The notes: generated from the sequence alone by a model not told the origin. Shown: positions 12,454 to 25,131, counted from the first letter of the stretch. The stretch is 64,000 nt of DNA from Heterobasidion occidentale (GCA_039111635.1 JBCAQO010000009.1:1488001-1552000), one strand, 5' to 3'. Numbers and translations: made by a program.

Positions 12454-14795
12454 ATGCCGTCGATGTCGTTGCAGATTCCAATCCTCGCCTTCATTGGCCT
12501 CGTGACTGCGTGGTTGCGTAGACGGTTCTTCGTGGCTTCGTCTCTGAGCAATTTGCCTGGACCCCCGTCTCCGTCCTGGATTCGAGGTGGGTATCTCCCG
12601 TCCCTCCATATGCTCGATATCTTGGAACAAAAAACTGCAGGCCATATGGACAAGCTGTTCCATGCCCAAGGATGGGATTTTCATCTGAAGGAAATAGGTG
12701 AATATGGCACCGCCGTCCGACTGCGAGGATTTCTTGGGGTACGTGATCCTCAAACCAAGACTCTGCGTGACCGCTAACTAGAGCTTGCGGGACGTAGGAG
12801 GATGTCTTATATTTGACGGATCCCGAAGGTCTACGCCATATCCTCACCAGAGATCACGATGATATCTACGACGAGCCGCCGATGATAATCGAGTACATCC
12901 TTTGAACTTTCGTGATCCAAATTTGCTGATCTCATTTGCAGAAGAAATAAACTCTTATGGGGGCATGGTCTCTTGTCGTCCACGGGTTGGTTTCCTCGCC
13001 TCAAAGAGGGTCGATTGAACCTGATGTCATATAGGCTCTACGCACAGGAAACAACGTCATGCTCTCAATCCTGCCTTCTCTACGAGCCGTTTGAGCGAAG
13101 TTCTTCCTATATTTTACGCTATCACACACAAGGTACGCATTCCGTTCGATGTTGAATGCCAAATCCTGATTCCATAAATCTCAGCTGGAAGACCGCCTAG
13201 CCGAAATTCTCCGATTTGGCTCCGCAGAAATCGACATGCTCGTTTGGATGTCACGCGCATCACTCGAGCTCATAGGGCAAGCCGGGATAGGCGTCTCGTT
13301 CGACAACCTGACGGCCGATTCTCCGCCAAACAAGTATATGGTGGCAGCAAAGCAGCTTATGTACGTTGTTTCTCGCCTTCCTCCGTCTGTCTCGCGCGCT
13401 GAATGTCAGTGTCAGCCCCTTGGCGTTTCCGCTCCAGGGATTTATGCGCTTAATCCCATATATCGTCAAGCTTGGCTCGCCGCGTCTACGTGGCTTCTTG
13501 GCAGGAATCGCGCCGCACCCTAATATCAGGAAGCTGAAGGAGATAATCTATTTTCTCTATGAGACTAACTCTTCTGTCTATCGGAAGCGCCTCGACGATC
13601 TTTCAAAGGGTGACGACGCGGCTAAGACGATGATTGGGAATGGAAAGGACACCGTCAGCATCTTGAGTAAGCCATCCTAGGCCTACGCTTTATGTTATCT
13701 CTGAAATAGTCTAGTCAAGGAAAATGCCGCCCTACCACAGACCGAGAGGCTGACCGATGATGAACTGATTTCCACTATTGGGTATGTTCTCTGGCCTAAG
13801 CTCCTTTCCCTCTGGCTGACAATGATCTCAATAGAACCCTCGTTTTTGCTGGGCAAGATACCACATCTGTTGCTCTCTCACGCATTCTTCACACTCTTGC
13901 TCTCGATCAAGAGCGACAACAGAAGCTACGTCAGGAGCTTCAGCAAAGCCTTGTCCACGACTTTTCGTTCAAGGACCTGATGGATTTGCAATACCTTGAC
14001 GCTGTATGCAAAGAGACGTTACGTGTGTACGTATCCATATCTCCTAATCCGCGCACATCTTGATGACCTAGCTTTCTAATTGGTAGATATTCGCCAGTCA
14101 CACAACTTCATCGTGTGTAAGCAAACTAGCACATTCGCCCGGTACCCTCAGCATGAATGACGTGTAGTCCGTCTTGCGCAGCCCCCGAAAAGACGCTGTC
14201 ATTCCTCTCTGCCGCCCTGTGCGAGGTAAAAACGGAATGCCTATCGAAAAAGTGATGGTGCAGGCAGGGACGATGGTCGTCGTTGGCGCTGCCGCCGTAA
14301 ATCGCGATCCGCTGATATGGGGTCCAGATGCACACCTATGGAGACCCGAGAGATGGTTAGAGCCTATGCTCACAAGCACGATAGACGCGCGTTTGCCAGG
14401 GGTCTATTCGAACATGTATGGCTGACCGATGCGTCTACTACCTACTGAAGACTAACTCGAATATCCTTTCAGCATGTCATTTATGGGTGGAGGACGATCC
14501 TGCATGTACGCTTGACCGTCGCATCATTCGATCTTAGCTCTTTGCTGATAGGTCTCGTCCGCAGTGGATTCAGATTTGCCGAGATGGAAATCAGTACGTG
14601 TGTACATAGTTATACCTATGCCCTAATGCTCACGACTTCCTCATCATGTCTACAGAGGTCATCCTCTTGATTTTAATACCTCGCTTTAAATTCGAGATCT
14701 CGGACGAAGATATCGTGTGGAAGATGTTCAACTTTGCAACACCTACTGTGCATGACACTCCCAGTTTACCGCTACAAGTTACCTACCTGGGTTAA
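12454..14795 (+). CDS. Cytochrome P450 (P450-1), CYP5150-like
   Basis: Heme monooxygenase, ER-anchored by an N-terminal helix (MSLQIPILAFIGLVTAW) followed by a proline-rich hinge (LPGPPSPSW). I can join 14 exons in frame. They begin 12454-12586 and 12641-12738 and run to 14656-14795, giving about 543 residues. The introns include a 54-nt one (12587-12640) that is open in frame and could be missed by gene callers. Family motifs are RKQRHALNPAFS (helix C), AGQDTTS (helix I oxygen-binding groove), KETLR (ExxR), WRPERWL and the heme loop FMGGGRSCIGFRFAEME, whose Cys ligates iron. Convergent with P450-2, 165 bp apart. The substrate is unknown; position suggests oxidation of a cluster sesquiterpenoid. 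Helix-K-to-meander splice sites near 14115 are the least certain. Confidence 0.88.
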
Positions 14796-14960
14796 GTGGA
14801 GATGACTTAGAGTGCATCGTCTAAACTATCCTAGCAACAACACTTTCGCGATCTCCACGCGTGGCAAATGATAATCAGATTCTTCTCGACGAGGAATAAA
14901 TGTACAATACTATATTAAATATATTTCAATGTCTGGAACAAATTTAGAGTGTATGCCAGA

Positions 14961-17328
14961 CTATATCCTTTGGTGGAAAGATTGAGCTGCACTTATTCTG
15001 ATCGGCAGCGATCCCACCTCCTTGCCTTCTACCAATGGCTGAGTGACGAGACAATTCTCCCTTCTGACTCTGCCTTCTTTGATATCCTCCGTCACTTCGA
15101 AGTTCAGTTTCCTGATCATTTCGAACAAGAAAATTTGGGTCTCCACCAAACTGATCAAGTATTAGTGGTGATACGATAGATGTTTAGCGACAAAAAAGAC
15201 TCACGCGAATCGCCATCCGATACATCCACGATGACCAGATCCGAACGACATCCTGGTAACGCGAACAAAATCCAAGCGCAGAATGGTGGTGAGCTACTCA
15301 GCAACTCTGACGGATTTCAAGCCAAGGAATGAACTTACAGGTTGTTCATCACGCCGATGTTTACATTTGTATCTCCGTCTAAGGCCTGATTCCTGTTCCA
15401 AACAGAATTCTCAACGGTTCCATCGAGCCACCTTTCAGGCCTCCAGGTTCCTGCATCGTGTCCCCATATTGTTTCGTCTCTGAGTTGAGGTTTAGCACTC
15501 ATAAACAGCTTCGGAGGGCAGGTGTCCCCGAGGGACTGCATCCGTCTACCGATTGTCACTTACTGATTATAGCCTACGTTCGAGATGACGATCCTGATTC
15601 CTTTGGGTATGGGGATACTGTCCACTATTTTTCTAGACGAAGTCCTGATCGTCTTGGACAAAGGCAGTACATCGTCTCGTGTAGCCTGCCGGAACAGATG
15701 AGGTACGACTGTATCGAATCGATACGTTTCCTGTGCATGCAGCGAACACATATAATTGTCGGTAAGCGCTGTTCCAGACCAAACATAGGAAGAAGCTCAC
15801 CTTGATGACGGCATTGAGATATGGTAGATTCGCAATTTCTTCATATGATAGCTCAATCTGCCCCTGAGCCTCAGCAGCTTCTTGTGCTCTGATGACTTCG
15901 TCACACAGTGTCCTGTGTTTCTCCGGATGCCTCGCGAGTTCAAAAATAATCCATCCGATCGAATTAGTCGACGTTTCATATCCTGCACTCAGAATCGATC
16001 TAATACGACGCCATCGTCAGTAAGTAAGTGTGATTCGAAGTCTGGTAACGCACGACAGCTGTGGAATGACCTCCTCGTCTTCCAATCGGTGTTTCTCGGT
16101 CTCAGACAGATTGGCCTTAACTACATACGGAACCATTTCAGTTAATCGCCATTTTGCTTGCATTGCTACTCACCAACGAGACTCAACACGTCCTTGCCCA
16201 GGTTCCCTTCCTCGAATGCGTCCTGCTTTTTGGAGAGCAACGTCTTTGATATGTCGTTGCTTAATCTAACATGCCTCTGCAGGAACTCCAGACTCTCGCT
16301 AGGGAAGTATGTCATCATATTCAGTAGTCGCGGAGACGCATGCGCCATGATACCCTGCATGAATAGCTTCCAGTTCGATGGTAGGCCATAACCTTTCGTT
16401 CTGATAATATCGAAAGTTAGCAGGTTGAAGAAATCGATGACGACGAGGATACCAACGTGAACTGATGCAATGATTCTTCCAGCTCGGTACTCTTGCCTCG
16501 CAAAGATCCAAAATCATATTCGAACGCAGCCTTCCCAAGGGCGTCGAGATTAGCACGACCCACGACCGTGGGTATGTTTGCAACATATGAACCGTCTGGG
16601 TTCTGAGCTATCAAGTCCTCTAGTTGCTCGATCAACTGTGTGAATAAGATATCAGCTGATAATTTCCGATGAATGACCAAGTGACATACGGCGAGGACAG
16701 ACTCTCGAAATAAGGGAACAAGCGCTTTACACTCTTTAATTCCAAACGCAGGACTCAAAACGCGACGCATCCTGACGTGGCCTTCGCCTTTCACACGCCT
16801 TTTGAGCAACTTTCTCGTGAGAATGGTACGATGAAACACGCCCACCCTCTGCACCAATAATTCCATTTCCTGTCGCTGCGTTCAGAAGAAATCTCGCATC
16901 GTACGGCTTCACAAAGTGATACCTTGAGGTGTTGAGAATGTATTGGATCGTTTTGGGATCTGAAATCCATAGGCGGTCTTCCTGTAACTAACTTGTGAGT
17001 CCCCATTCATGACTTGAGTACGGCGGTATAAGCTCACGCCAAATGGAGCTTTAAAACGGACGACGTTCCCGAATGCTCTCCGCCACTGATGATCGGTCTC
17101 GCCGACTTCCTCTCGCAAGAGCTGGCGTAAATTACCTAGCCATATACCGATGCAGAAGTGAGCTACGTCGAGCATGACCAGGAAGTAAATGCGCGCACCG
17201 AGCCAGAGGGACTCAGACTTGGGTCCAGGAATATCAGAGACGGAGACAGTATTGACGCGACGATATATCCACCATAAAACGAAAGACGCGAGAGCTCCGA
17301 GACTCAATTGTGTAAGGATTGAGAGCAT
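14961..17328 (-). CDS. Cytochrome P450 (P450-2), CYP5150-like
   Basis: Second CYP5150-like monooxygenase, tail to tail with P450-1. Starts at ATG 17328 with a membrane helix (LGALASFVLWWIYRRV) and hinge (DIPGPKSESLWLG). Exons 17199-17328, 17038-17135, 16846-16987, 16690-16787, 16457-16635 and 16174-16400, plus about six smaller ones, join in frame. Motifs are HVRMRRVLSPAFG (helix C), SAGYETSTNS (helix I), KETYRF (ExxR), WRPERWL and the heme loop MSFGSGHRGCIGWRFA. The heme exon is entered by the acceptor near 15255, which gives the cleanest NNL-MSFGSG join. It ends at 14961 after a plausible C-terminal beta region. The gene appears intact. Sequence similarity in exon layout with P450-1 suggests an old duplication. 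Substrate not predictable. Confidence 0.87.
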
Positions 17329-17638
17329 CTCAAGTACGAGTTGAGAGTTGATTGTGATTAATCCCTGATAGCCAGGTGGTTTATAACTGGCACTCTGGCA
17401 GCAGTAAGTGTTTGTACTGCTGGCACTTGTATGATTGGTAATATGTCGAATCATGGAGCATTGTGCATCCAGCTCCATAAGAGAGAAATGATCGGATCGA
17501 GGAATGACAAACGTGGCATTGTACTTATCGGGGAGCGGACGAGGGCAGCGGACGATGAGGTGACGGTAACAACGGAGCAAGTTTCCCGAAATAGATACAC
17601 GGAGCTCATGCTGAGTCTACACAGGATCATCCAGTCAG

Positions 17639-18985
17639 TTAAGCGTGTGATGCAAGCCACTTCTGCGTCACCTGAGCCCACCACACCGCCGGTCTCGCAC
17701 CATCCGGGAGCATTTTACTCTCGATGAGTCCTCTCCGTGCCCAAGCATCCACAATCAGGCTCCCCCACGCAAACATCCAAATCATTGCCCATACCCATCC
17801 AAGCGGCCCCTGAACCTTCTTTCCCTTCAGCACCTTCTGCTCCCAAAGACCCTCCAAGACACATCCGACGCCCATCATGACGAAGAACAACGTCACTCCT
17901 GACAGATCCATGCCGAGTCCGAGCCCCCATACACCGAAGTCATGCATGAGCCCTGAAACGAGGAACGATCCAATGACGCCGCCAGGACGGCCAAAGTACC
18001 TGCCGAACGGCTTTCCGCCTGCGACGACGAACGCACGTTTGAACATCTGATGCCATCTTTTCCCCCAGAAATCCGCAAGGCTTGTGGCGCGCCACGGTTC
18101 GTCAAACATTGGTGGCCACTGCTCTGGTTGTTGACCGCCCAGTGCGATCATCGCGAACGCCAGCCCGTAATATGACATCTGAAATGACGTACACAGACCG
18201 AGCGCACATAGAAAGGTCATGAGGATCACTTTCCCAATCCGGAGATGTGGCGGAAGCGTTGGGTCAAAAATAGTTCCACCTATGGGATGTGTCGGGTACG
18301 CCGATGGGTGTAGCGTCCAACTCTGCTGCGCGAGTAGCGTAAAATCAAAAAGAACCATAGCTTTGACGAAGGAGATGAAGAATGGGAATGATGCCAATGC
18401 TGTCCTCGGCGCGCTGTATCTCGCGGACAGAGGGGGATCATAGACACCCTTGCCCCAGCTCCAGCCTATGCCACGATTGTTCATTGTTAAATCGAAGGCA
18501 TCAAGCATGGCGTATTTTAACTGGGTTACGAAGCCGTCAGGAGCAGCTTTAGGGCGCCACGACCAAATGGTACGCTGCCATGGCTTATCCGCAGTTCCAA
18601 AATCGATGGCACGCAAGCAGAGAAAGATGGTAAAACACTGCGAGCAATTCCTGGTCAGTATCAAACATATAGACAAGACACGGACACTGACGATAAATGC
18701 GAGATTGTGGTAAGTGTATCCAGGATCATCGAAAGGTGCTGCCGTGTCGTATTTGGTGATGACTCTATAGCTCAAGGAGATGATGATGGGAAGCAAGCTC
18801 AGACGAGCGGTCTTCGTATTGGGGAGTTGGACGAGTACCGCCAAACTGTATAGAATGAGCAGAATAGGAATGATTTCCTTGAGAGCTCCAGAGGTGAACG
18901 GCGCTCGTGTTGTGGTAGTGGGTAGTATCGCGTGGAACAAGGACCATCCTTGAGGCATCTTCTCTGAGCTGTAGCCACTCTGCAT
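17639..18985 (-). CDS. MBOAT / wax-synthase-like acyltransferase
   Basis: Polytopic membrane O-acyltransferase of the fungal wax-synthase-domain group, whose members acylate (often acetylate) hydroxyls of terpenoids and other metabolites. Two exons (18692-18985 and 17639-18637) flank a 54-nt GT-AG intron that is also open in frame. Removal gives about 430 residues. Eight or so hydrophobic segments are visible. The diagnostic block DFWGKRWHQMFKR is followed by the presumed catalytic His in SGLMHDFGVWG, then a helix-rich C-terminus. The start may instead be Met 10 (MPQGWSLFH). Location beside P450s and within the terpenoid block suggests it esterifies an oxygenated sesquiterpene; the donor acyl group is unknown. 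Confidence 0.85.
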   Translation of the reverse strand: MQSGYSSEKMPQGWSLFHAILPTTTTRAPFTSGALKEIIPILLILYSLAVLVQLPNTKTARLSLLPIIISLSYRVITKYDTAAPFDDPGYTYHNLAFIVSVRVLSICLILTRNCSQCFTIFLCLRAIDFGTADKPWQRTIWSWRPKAAPDGFVTQLKYAMLDAFDLTMNNRGIGWSWGKGVYDPPLSARYSAPRTALASFPFFISFVKAMVLFDFTLLAQQSWTLHPSAYPTHPIGGTIFDPTLPPHLRIGKVILMTFLCALGLCTSFQMSYYGLAFAMIALGGQQPEQWPPMFDEPWRATSLADFWGKRWHQMFKRAFVVAGGKPFGRYFGRPGGVIGSFLVSGLMHDFGVWGLGLGMDLSGVTLFFVMMGVGCVLEGLWEQKVLKGKKVQGPLGWVWAMIWMFAWGSLIVDAWARRGLIESKMLPDGARPAVWWAQVTQKWLASHA

Positions 18986-20103
18986 AAGCGCAAGGAGAGG
19001 AAGGTAAACTGATTCTGCTCACAAGGATAGATTTCCTGTACTGAAAGCACCAAGTCCCGTTGTATGGAGAGAGGTTGTGATGTCGGCGAGCCCCATCACT
19101 TGACGAGCGAAGACGTGTTATCGAAAGAAGCGAAGAGTCGAGGGGGGACTCCAGACGAGCCCTAGTCGAGCAGACACCCAGACCATCATTTATATATGTC
19201 GTGCCTGGAGCACTGAGACATGGAAGGGTAGGCACATGTCAATTCATCAAAAGACATGATACATGACAGCGAGAAAGGAGCAGAACAACGACGTCTCTAC
19301 GCGTTCCGTGGTCATCTTCAAATTGAAGCCTAGATTTACTTAGGGCAAAGCTCGTCATGTAAATAGGTCAGATGCGGAACGGGATGCCAGGAACTGAGGA
19401 AAGCTCCGCATAGTTCTTCCTGGATGGAAGATTCAGCGAAATATCGAGTGAAGTGCCTTCAGCCGGCACCTCTGTTGCGGGCAGATATATCATACGTAGT
19501 CAAGACGTACTGGCGACCATTCATGTCCTATGAGAAGTCAATCTGCCTATCCTCGAGTGATGAATCACCACTCTTGCTGTCCTACTAATGAATGAAAAAA
19601 GGCCGGTTCTATAGTCGTCTGTCACGATTTTGTCGCTGCAAAGTTTGTCAAGCCGAACAGTGTGGGAACCATGACTAGAGCCGAGATAGATGATCATGAT
19701 GCATGGAATGATTAGGACATTGGCACGATGTATATCCTTTGAGGTTCACAGGATTCGGTGTTTGACAACGCCGCATGCAATGTGGTGGCGGAGGGTGGCG
19801 GCGCCAATACAATATTTCAAAGTCAGCCAGTGGCGGCATCAGAGAAAGCGTCCTGGAGTTGGCAATGTTGGCATCGCCGCATCGAGTTTTTTTTTCAACA
19901 AGCTCGGTGCCTTGAGTCGCCAGCTCATGGATTTCAGACTCTATTACTGATGCAGACCGGCCAAATGAAGGAAACATACTTCCAGTCTTCGTCTTTCAAA
20001 AAAATCTCGAAATGGCAGGCCGTATCGTGTGCAAGATGCAATAGTGATTCATTTGCTAAGAGAAGCAAAACATTTATCGATATCCCCATGCCCTACCAAG
20101 AAT
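18986..20103. other. Intergenic region, no gene seen
   Basis: 1.1 kb between the acyltransferase promoter and the GH15 stop codon (both genes leftward). Frames of up to about 160 codons here partly run antisense into GH15 and show no domain. Confidence 0.4.
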
Positions 20104-22069
20104 CTAACGACCGTACCCGCGAAAAAACCTTGAATACATGTAGGCGGCCGGAGCCTGGTAGCTATCCTGCCCCCGGTAGCCACGATGTTCCTGGAAGAAC
20201 TCGGCAGCTGTCTTGTACATGCGCTCCAGGAACCCTGCCTCCTCGAAACTGAAGACATCCGCGCTATGTTGCGCTTCGGGCAGCTCGTGGAGGAGGCCCT
20301 TCGAGTGATGCTTTGCTCGCCAGTACTCTTCCGCAATGAGCTTCTCAGTATCCTGCTGGAGATCCTTCGCATCCTCGTAAACACGAAGCCCTCCACACGT
20401 GCATGACTGGGCAAGGCCCTGAGCCCCCCACGACGCAGGCTTAAATCCTCTGCGCGCATCGAATGCAGATAACGCCGCGCTATAACTCCAAGATAGACCG
20501 TTCGCCCCTAGGGGCTTTCCGTCCTTCTTGTCGAACATCTGAGGGAGCATACCATCTTGTGGCGTGTACTTTGCTGCAATGAGGATGGTGTTGTCGGCAA
20601 ATGTTTTAACACCGTCGAGGATTTCTTGATATCCAATAAATCCAGGATGGTACGTCATCACTAGGGCTGCTACAAAGAACTGTCGGAAGAATGGCAGGGA
20701 CAGTGTCGTCACGGTGATGGAGTTGGTCTGGTTCCATACCGCAAGAGCATCATATAGTTGCTCTGCCACGCCAAACGTGGATAGATGCCAGGGCTAAACA
20801 CATCATCTGTGAGCAGTTGATATTCATTGACGAAAAAATCATCAACTCACGTTACCGAAAACAGTGTCTTCAGTCCAGAGTCCGACTGCCGCTGCTCCAG
20901 TCTTCGAGTTCATCGGGTATAGAGGTCTGAATCCATCCACGACGGCTTTGAGATTCATCAAGGCCCTGTCCGAGCACGGCTGTAACGTGAGGGAGTCGCA
21001 TCCTGCAAGAGGGTCGTAGTTATAGATGGAGGCAAGCACTGTTGAGGAATCGATGCCCGAACGGTCAGGAATAGTGTTTCCTGATACGTAGTTCGCCTGA
21101 TTCCAGAAAGACTGGACATCGAATTGGCGTCAGCAGAACCTGAAGACAAAGATCGACCTAATTTTTACGAACCTGCATGAAACACAAGATCTCAGACGCT
21201 CTGCTTTCCCATCCCTTGACTTCATAATCGCGTCCAATCTTACGGCCAAGAATAGCCGCGTAGCGCAGAGCACGAACTTCAACAGCAGCAGTCCAGTATG
21301 ATTCTGTCCAGGCAATTTCCCATAGCTCGAAGCTGTGATATACGATCAGTCGAGGGCTTGTCAGATGACAAGCTATATGCGCACGAAGTCTCATTCCAGT
21401 GATGCAGAATGTAGTCTATGTCAAGACTTATACTGGGCCACAGGACATTCTCGACGAAGGTGGTGTTCTTCTCTTCATCCACAAGCCAATTGGCATAAGT
21501 GATGAGATTATTGGCACGCAAAGGCGGGCCGTCTGGCGATGGTCATGAGTCTACTGCATGAACCGATGGATGTCTTTTCCATACGTACCATTCTCAGGAC
21601 GGCTGAAGGATGTTGTATCAGCGGTGTAGTCGAAATTGAACCTGGGCTCTGCGAGGCCACCAGTGGATACCGTCCCTGACGGGTTACTGATGAGCTGGGT
21701 CCTATACTGCCCCAGGAGATAGGTTTCAATGGTATCCCTCAAGGACGTATCTAAGCCCAAAGTGAACTCGTTGATAAGCGACTTCATGACCATCGCAGAA
21801 TCGCGAATCCACGTAAACTTGGAGCTTGGATCTGTGTTGTCTGAGCTCGCAACAGAAACAACGCCTGGCTACGTTTGAACTCAGTATGTGGATCGGGTCA
21901 ATGATTTTCATGGACGAACCAAAGCTCCGACAGGCGGCCCTATATTATTGAGAACATTTGTCTTGGAGATGGGGGACTGTGTGGCAATGTAGTCTTCAAT
22001 GGTAGTGGACTTGAGGGCATTAACGCCGCCGCCAAGTAGTGCGATAGCAAGATAGAGAGTCAAATACAT
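20104..22069 (-). CDS. GH15 glucoamylase-like protein, divergent
   Basis: Glycoside hydrolase family 15 fold. Six exons (21920-22069, 21589-21868, 21385-21532, 21173-21332, 20851-21111, 20104-20793) give 562 residues, with an N-terminal secretion signal (MYLTLYLAIALLGGGVNA). Family landmarks in order are SKFTWIRDSAMV (Arg-Asp of subsite -1), GLAEPRFNFD, FELWEIAWTESYW (general-acid Glu after Trp), GLWTEDTVFGNPWHLST and LGANGLSWSYSAALSA. Differences from active glucoamylases, by my alignment from memory of the Aspergillus enzyme, are large. The general-base Glu before the LSWSY block is a Lys (KDGKPLGAN), and the substrate-binding Arg in VGRYPED is Leu (VGLWTED). There is no CBM20. The last ~100 residues, after PASWGAQG, are an unfamiliar hydrophilic helical-looking tail. 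Possibly a non-hydrolytic or altered-specificity member. Confidence 0.82.
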
Positions 22070-22971
22070 GCTGTCGTTGCTGCAAAAAGACCTGGAGGAG
22101 ACAATTTATATACTGAACTTCGCTGAAACATGAATGGAATCACTTACCACCGTTGGGGGAGACATGCCGGCAGTCGATGCATCCATGTGCACAGCCCAAT
22201 ATAATGAGGCTCGAACTTGCGAATCGATGGAGAGGAGCAGACATGCACTGAGTTTTTTCAAAAGACAGCTCTCAGATTGGCCAAATTAAGATAGATGCGA
22301 TGAGGCAGTCGCCTGCCTTTTCTCGGCGAAATACAGAAGAGTTATGTACCGGAAAGCTCGAGGAATGGAGGCCATTGGTGCAAGACTGTAACATGAAACG
22401 GCAACATCACACGTGAGGATACATTGAGGGCATGCCGTCAACGTTGAGTACGACAATCACTATTGATAGCTATGCATGGATTGCGCTACATTCAGATATT
22501 GACGAGACAAGAAATCGAGGATATGTCGGGCGCTCGTGATATTTTTGAACCTGTGAAACCAAAGTCAATGCGGAATGTCATCCAAAGAATGTTGCATCAC
22601 CACTAGACATTAATGCATTACGGCTTGTTCCTTGCTACCATGTTCGGTAGAGTACATAGCATGGAAATCTCCCAACATGAAGGTTATGACCATGGTGTGT
22701 TCGTAATCGCTTCCTTGATCTTTCCGAGCGGTCTAAGATAATAGAGATCCTCAAACATGATACTACGTCATCTTTGTTCGTGTATATGCACAGATAAGAA
22801 CGATGAGATACGGGCGAGGCTGATGCACAGCAACCAGAGGGTGTTATCATCTTCCTGTGATCGGCAGTATCAACATTCATTTATCTGTAGGTCATGGGGA
22901 AGTTACGAGCCTTTGACCAAAAAGAGATAAAAGACATGTATCACCACACAACCTTGGAAGTGGAAGGTATC
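22070..22971. other. Intergenic region, no gene seen
   Basis: 0.9 kb holding the GH15 promoter and the 3' flank of the SDR gene. AT-richer than the neighbours. No domain-bearing frame on either strand. Confidence 0.4.
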
Positions 22972-24330
22972 CTAAATCCAATTGTAATCACTCAACACAC
23001 TCTCAGTCGTTTGCCATAATTCCGCTGCCAACTCCTCACTCCTTGCGTCCTGGCTAGCTTCTTCGATTTTTCCATACGGTACGAGATACTTTGCCTTGTA
23101 TCTCTCACGATTATCGTGTACTTCCCGTGCTGCAGCAGCCCACGCGGGGGTGTATCCACCTTCAAGCGAACTGATGAAGAACAAAGAGAAAACCCAATTG
23201 ATAAGGGTACCAAAAGTTAAGCTGGTAAAGAGCTTGATGTTCCCTTCTGTGAACGGCAAGTCATGTTTCAAAAGAAGAATCGGGGGGAGAAGCATGGTCC
23301 TACCTGACATGACACTACCGGGGTGGACGGACATTGCAACGATGGGGATGCCATCGTCATCAAAACGTTTCTGCAGTTGGTTTGTGCACAGGATGTTCGC
23401 AAGCTTGGTATACGCTTAGGGATGACTGAGAAAAGGTAGAGGTTTGGAAGCGGTGAAATGTTACCATAGAGCGTGGCCTGCGGTTTCCAAGTGTGAGAGA
23501 AATCCGAATTGAGGGCTTCAAAGCTGTTGTATCGGGGTTTGGAAATCCATCTATGGGCCATAGAAGAAACCTTGGTTGATGATTAGTCTGGACATGTCTC
23601 CCTGAGTCTGATGCAAAATTTTACGTTGACAATCCGCACATCAGACCCTGGCTGACGCGCCGTGGATTCCAATAGAGGAAGAAGAGTCCGAGTGAACAAA
23701 AAGGGACCGATATGGCTAGAATAAAATAGAATTGAGAAAGCGCGAATATTATACGATGCACAACTCACTTTATGACCATGCTGTCTGAAAGACCGTCAGC
23801 AGTCTTTCCATATGGACTCATGATTCTAAGGCAGCAGACAATGAGATACAATGAGAGGAAACATTAGACATAACGCAACCCACTTTCCGGCATTATTTAC
23901 TGCGACACGGTGACTTCGTCAGTCTTTATATAGCAGACAAGCTGGCAAAGATGTTACCAAGAATATCCAATCGTTCCTCTCTTCTCAGGATCCATTCAGC
24001 CGCTTGCTTCGCTTTGGCGGGATCCGTCAAATCGAATTTCAGCCACACAATCTCGCCAGCATTGGGCCCAAGACCCTCTTTTTCTAATCGCGCAATGGCG
24101 TCATCTGCCTTTTCCTCAGAGCGAGCAGCAAGGTAAACTTTTGCTCCCTGGCGAACAAGATGCAGGAGGATGTATAGACCGATTCCAGAGCTGAAGACCC
24201 ATCAACGCTGCAATGTAACGCCAAGAAGAACGTTCGACTGCACATACTTTGCCCCCGTAACGATGGCCACTTTGCCACTTAGATCCATAAGGTCCTTCTG
24301 AGGCTGAATTCTAGAGGAAAATAAACCCAT
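22972..24330 (-). CDS. Short-chain dehydrogenase/reductase (SDR-1), retinol-dehydrogenase-like
   Basis: NAD(P)-dependent oxidoreductase of the retinol dehydrogenase-like SDR group. First exon 24248-24330 starts MGLFSSRIQPQKDLMDLSGK. The Rossmann motif TGANSGIG is completed across the first intron. The next exon holds YLAARSEEKADDAIARLE and the LVNNAG block. IGPFLFTRTLLPLL, the catalytic YAYTK (YxxxK, rebuilt across an intron near 23415-23460) and SVHPGSVMS follow. The C-terminal half (EGNIKLFTSLTFG...NWVFSLFFISSLEGG) includes a hydrophobic patch that could associate with membranes. It ends at 22972. About seven exons; the frame appears intact. Its place between the acyltransferase and synthase A suggests alcohol/ketone interconversion on a cluster terpenoid, which is an inference. 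Confidence 0.82.
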
Positions 24331-25131
24331 GGCCAATGTGAATCGCCTTTGAGCTGGACGAAACGCGTGAAGGGAATGAGATGATGGCAGTGGTTGAGAG
24401 AGGACGCAGTGAAGTACAAAGCCTTTCTCATCTTGATTCGACAGGACCGTCAGCGGGTGTCAGCGACCCTGCTTCCATAGTCGACGAACCCCCTGGAGTA
24501 TCGCTTACGGAGCGACGGCCGAGCGAAGAGCGTCGAGGCAGGTCGAGGCTTCGGTTCGCACGCGATATAGACCGTTGATTGTCGATGACAAGGCGATAGA
24601 CAGCCCGAATGGAGGTCGGCTGTGAGAAAGTTGGCATTGGGTCGAGTGTCTTTACGAGCAGCATTGAAGAGTTTGCTGATTCTAAACGGCTCGGGCCTCT
24701 TAGGCATAAATCCAGCAAGGCGTCGCGTCCGTGATACAGATTACAAGTCTCTGTCATCCGAGCTTGTCCAAGCTATACCGATTATTATTAGAGAATTATG
24801 GAGATGATATGAGGCCACGAATTGCGTGCGATGTAGAAGCCTACACCAAGGGCATGCGTTGTGGGCAAAAACATGAGACACCGACGCCGAAGAAGGACAA
24901 ATTTGCTCTTCGTTTACTTTTCAATGTATATCTAGGGTGAATATAATTTCTTTTGCAGAACTCGTATTATCTTAGTAACTCATCTTGAGGTGATTGTGTT
25001 TTTGCTTAAGAATTGCTGCCAATCGGTCTTAAGCGGCGAATAAGTCATTTAGTCAAAATCGTTTCAATAATAGCTTTTGACCTGAAAGTGCGAGAAATTG
25101 TCGACATTTTGATCGGACTGGAATCCCTCCT
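24331..25131. other. Intergenic region, no gene seen
   Basis: 0.8 kb between SDR-1 and synthase A, both leftward. A 109-codon minus-strand frame (24757-24428) is Ser/Arg-rich with no domain and is not supported as a gene. Confidence 0.4.

Noticed and set aside
15335..15559. Extra exon with RMQSLGDTCPPKLFMSAKPQL in P450-2
   Set aside because: It would need a 29-nt intron and adds sequence foreign to P450s; a single ~85-nt intron gives the clean NVGYNQDETIWG join.
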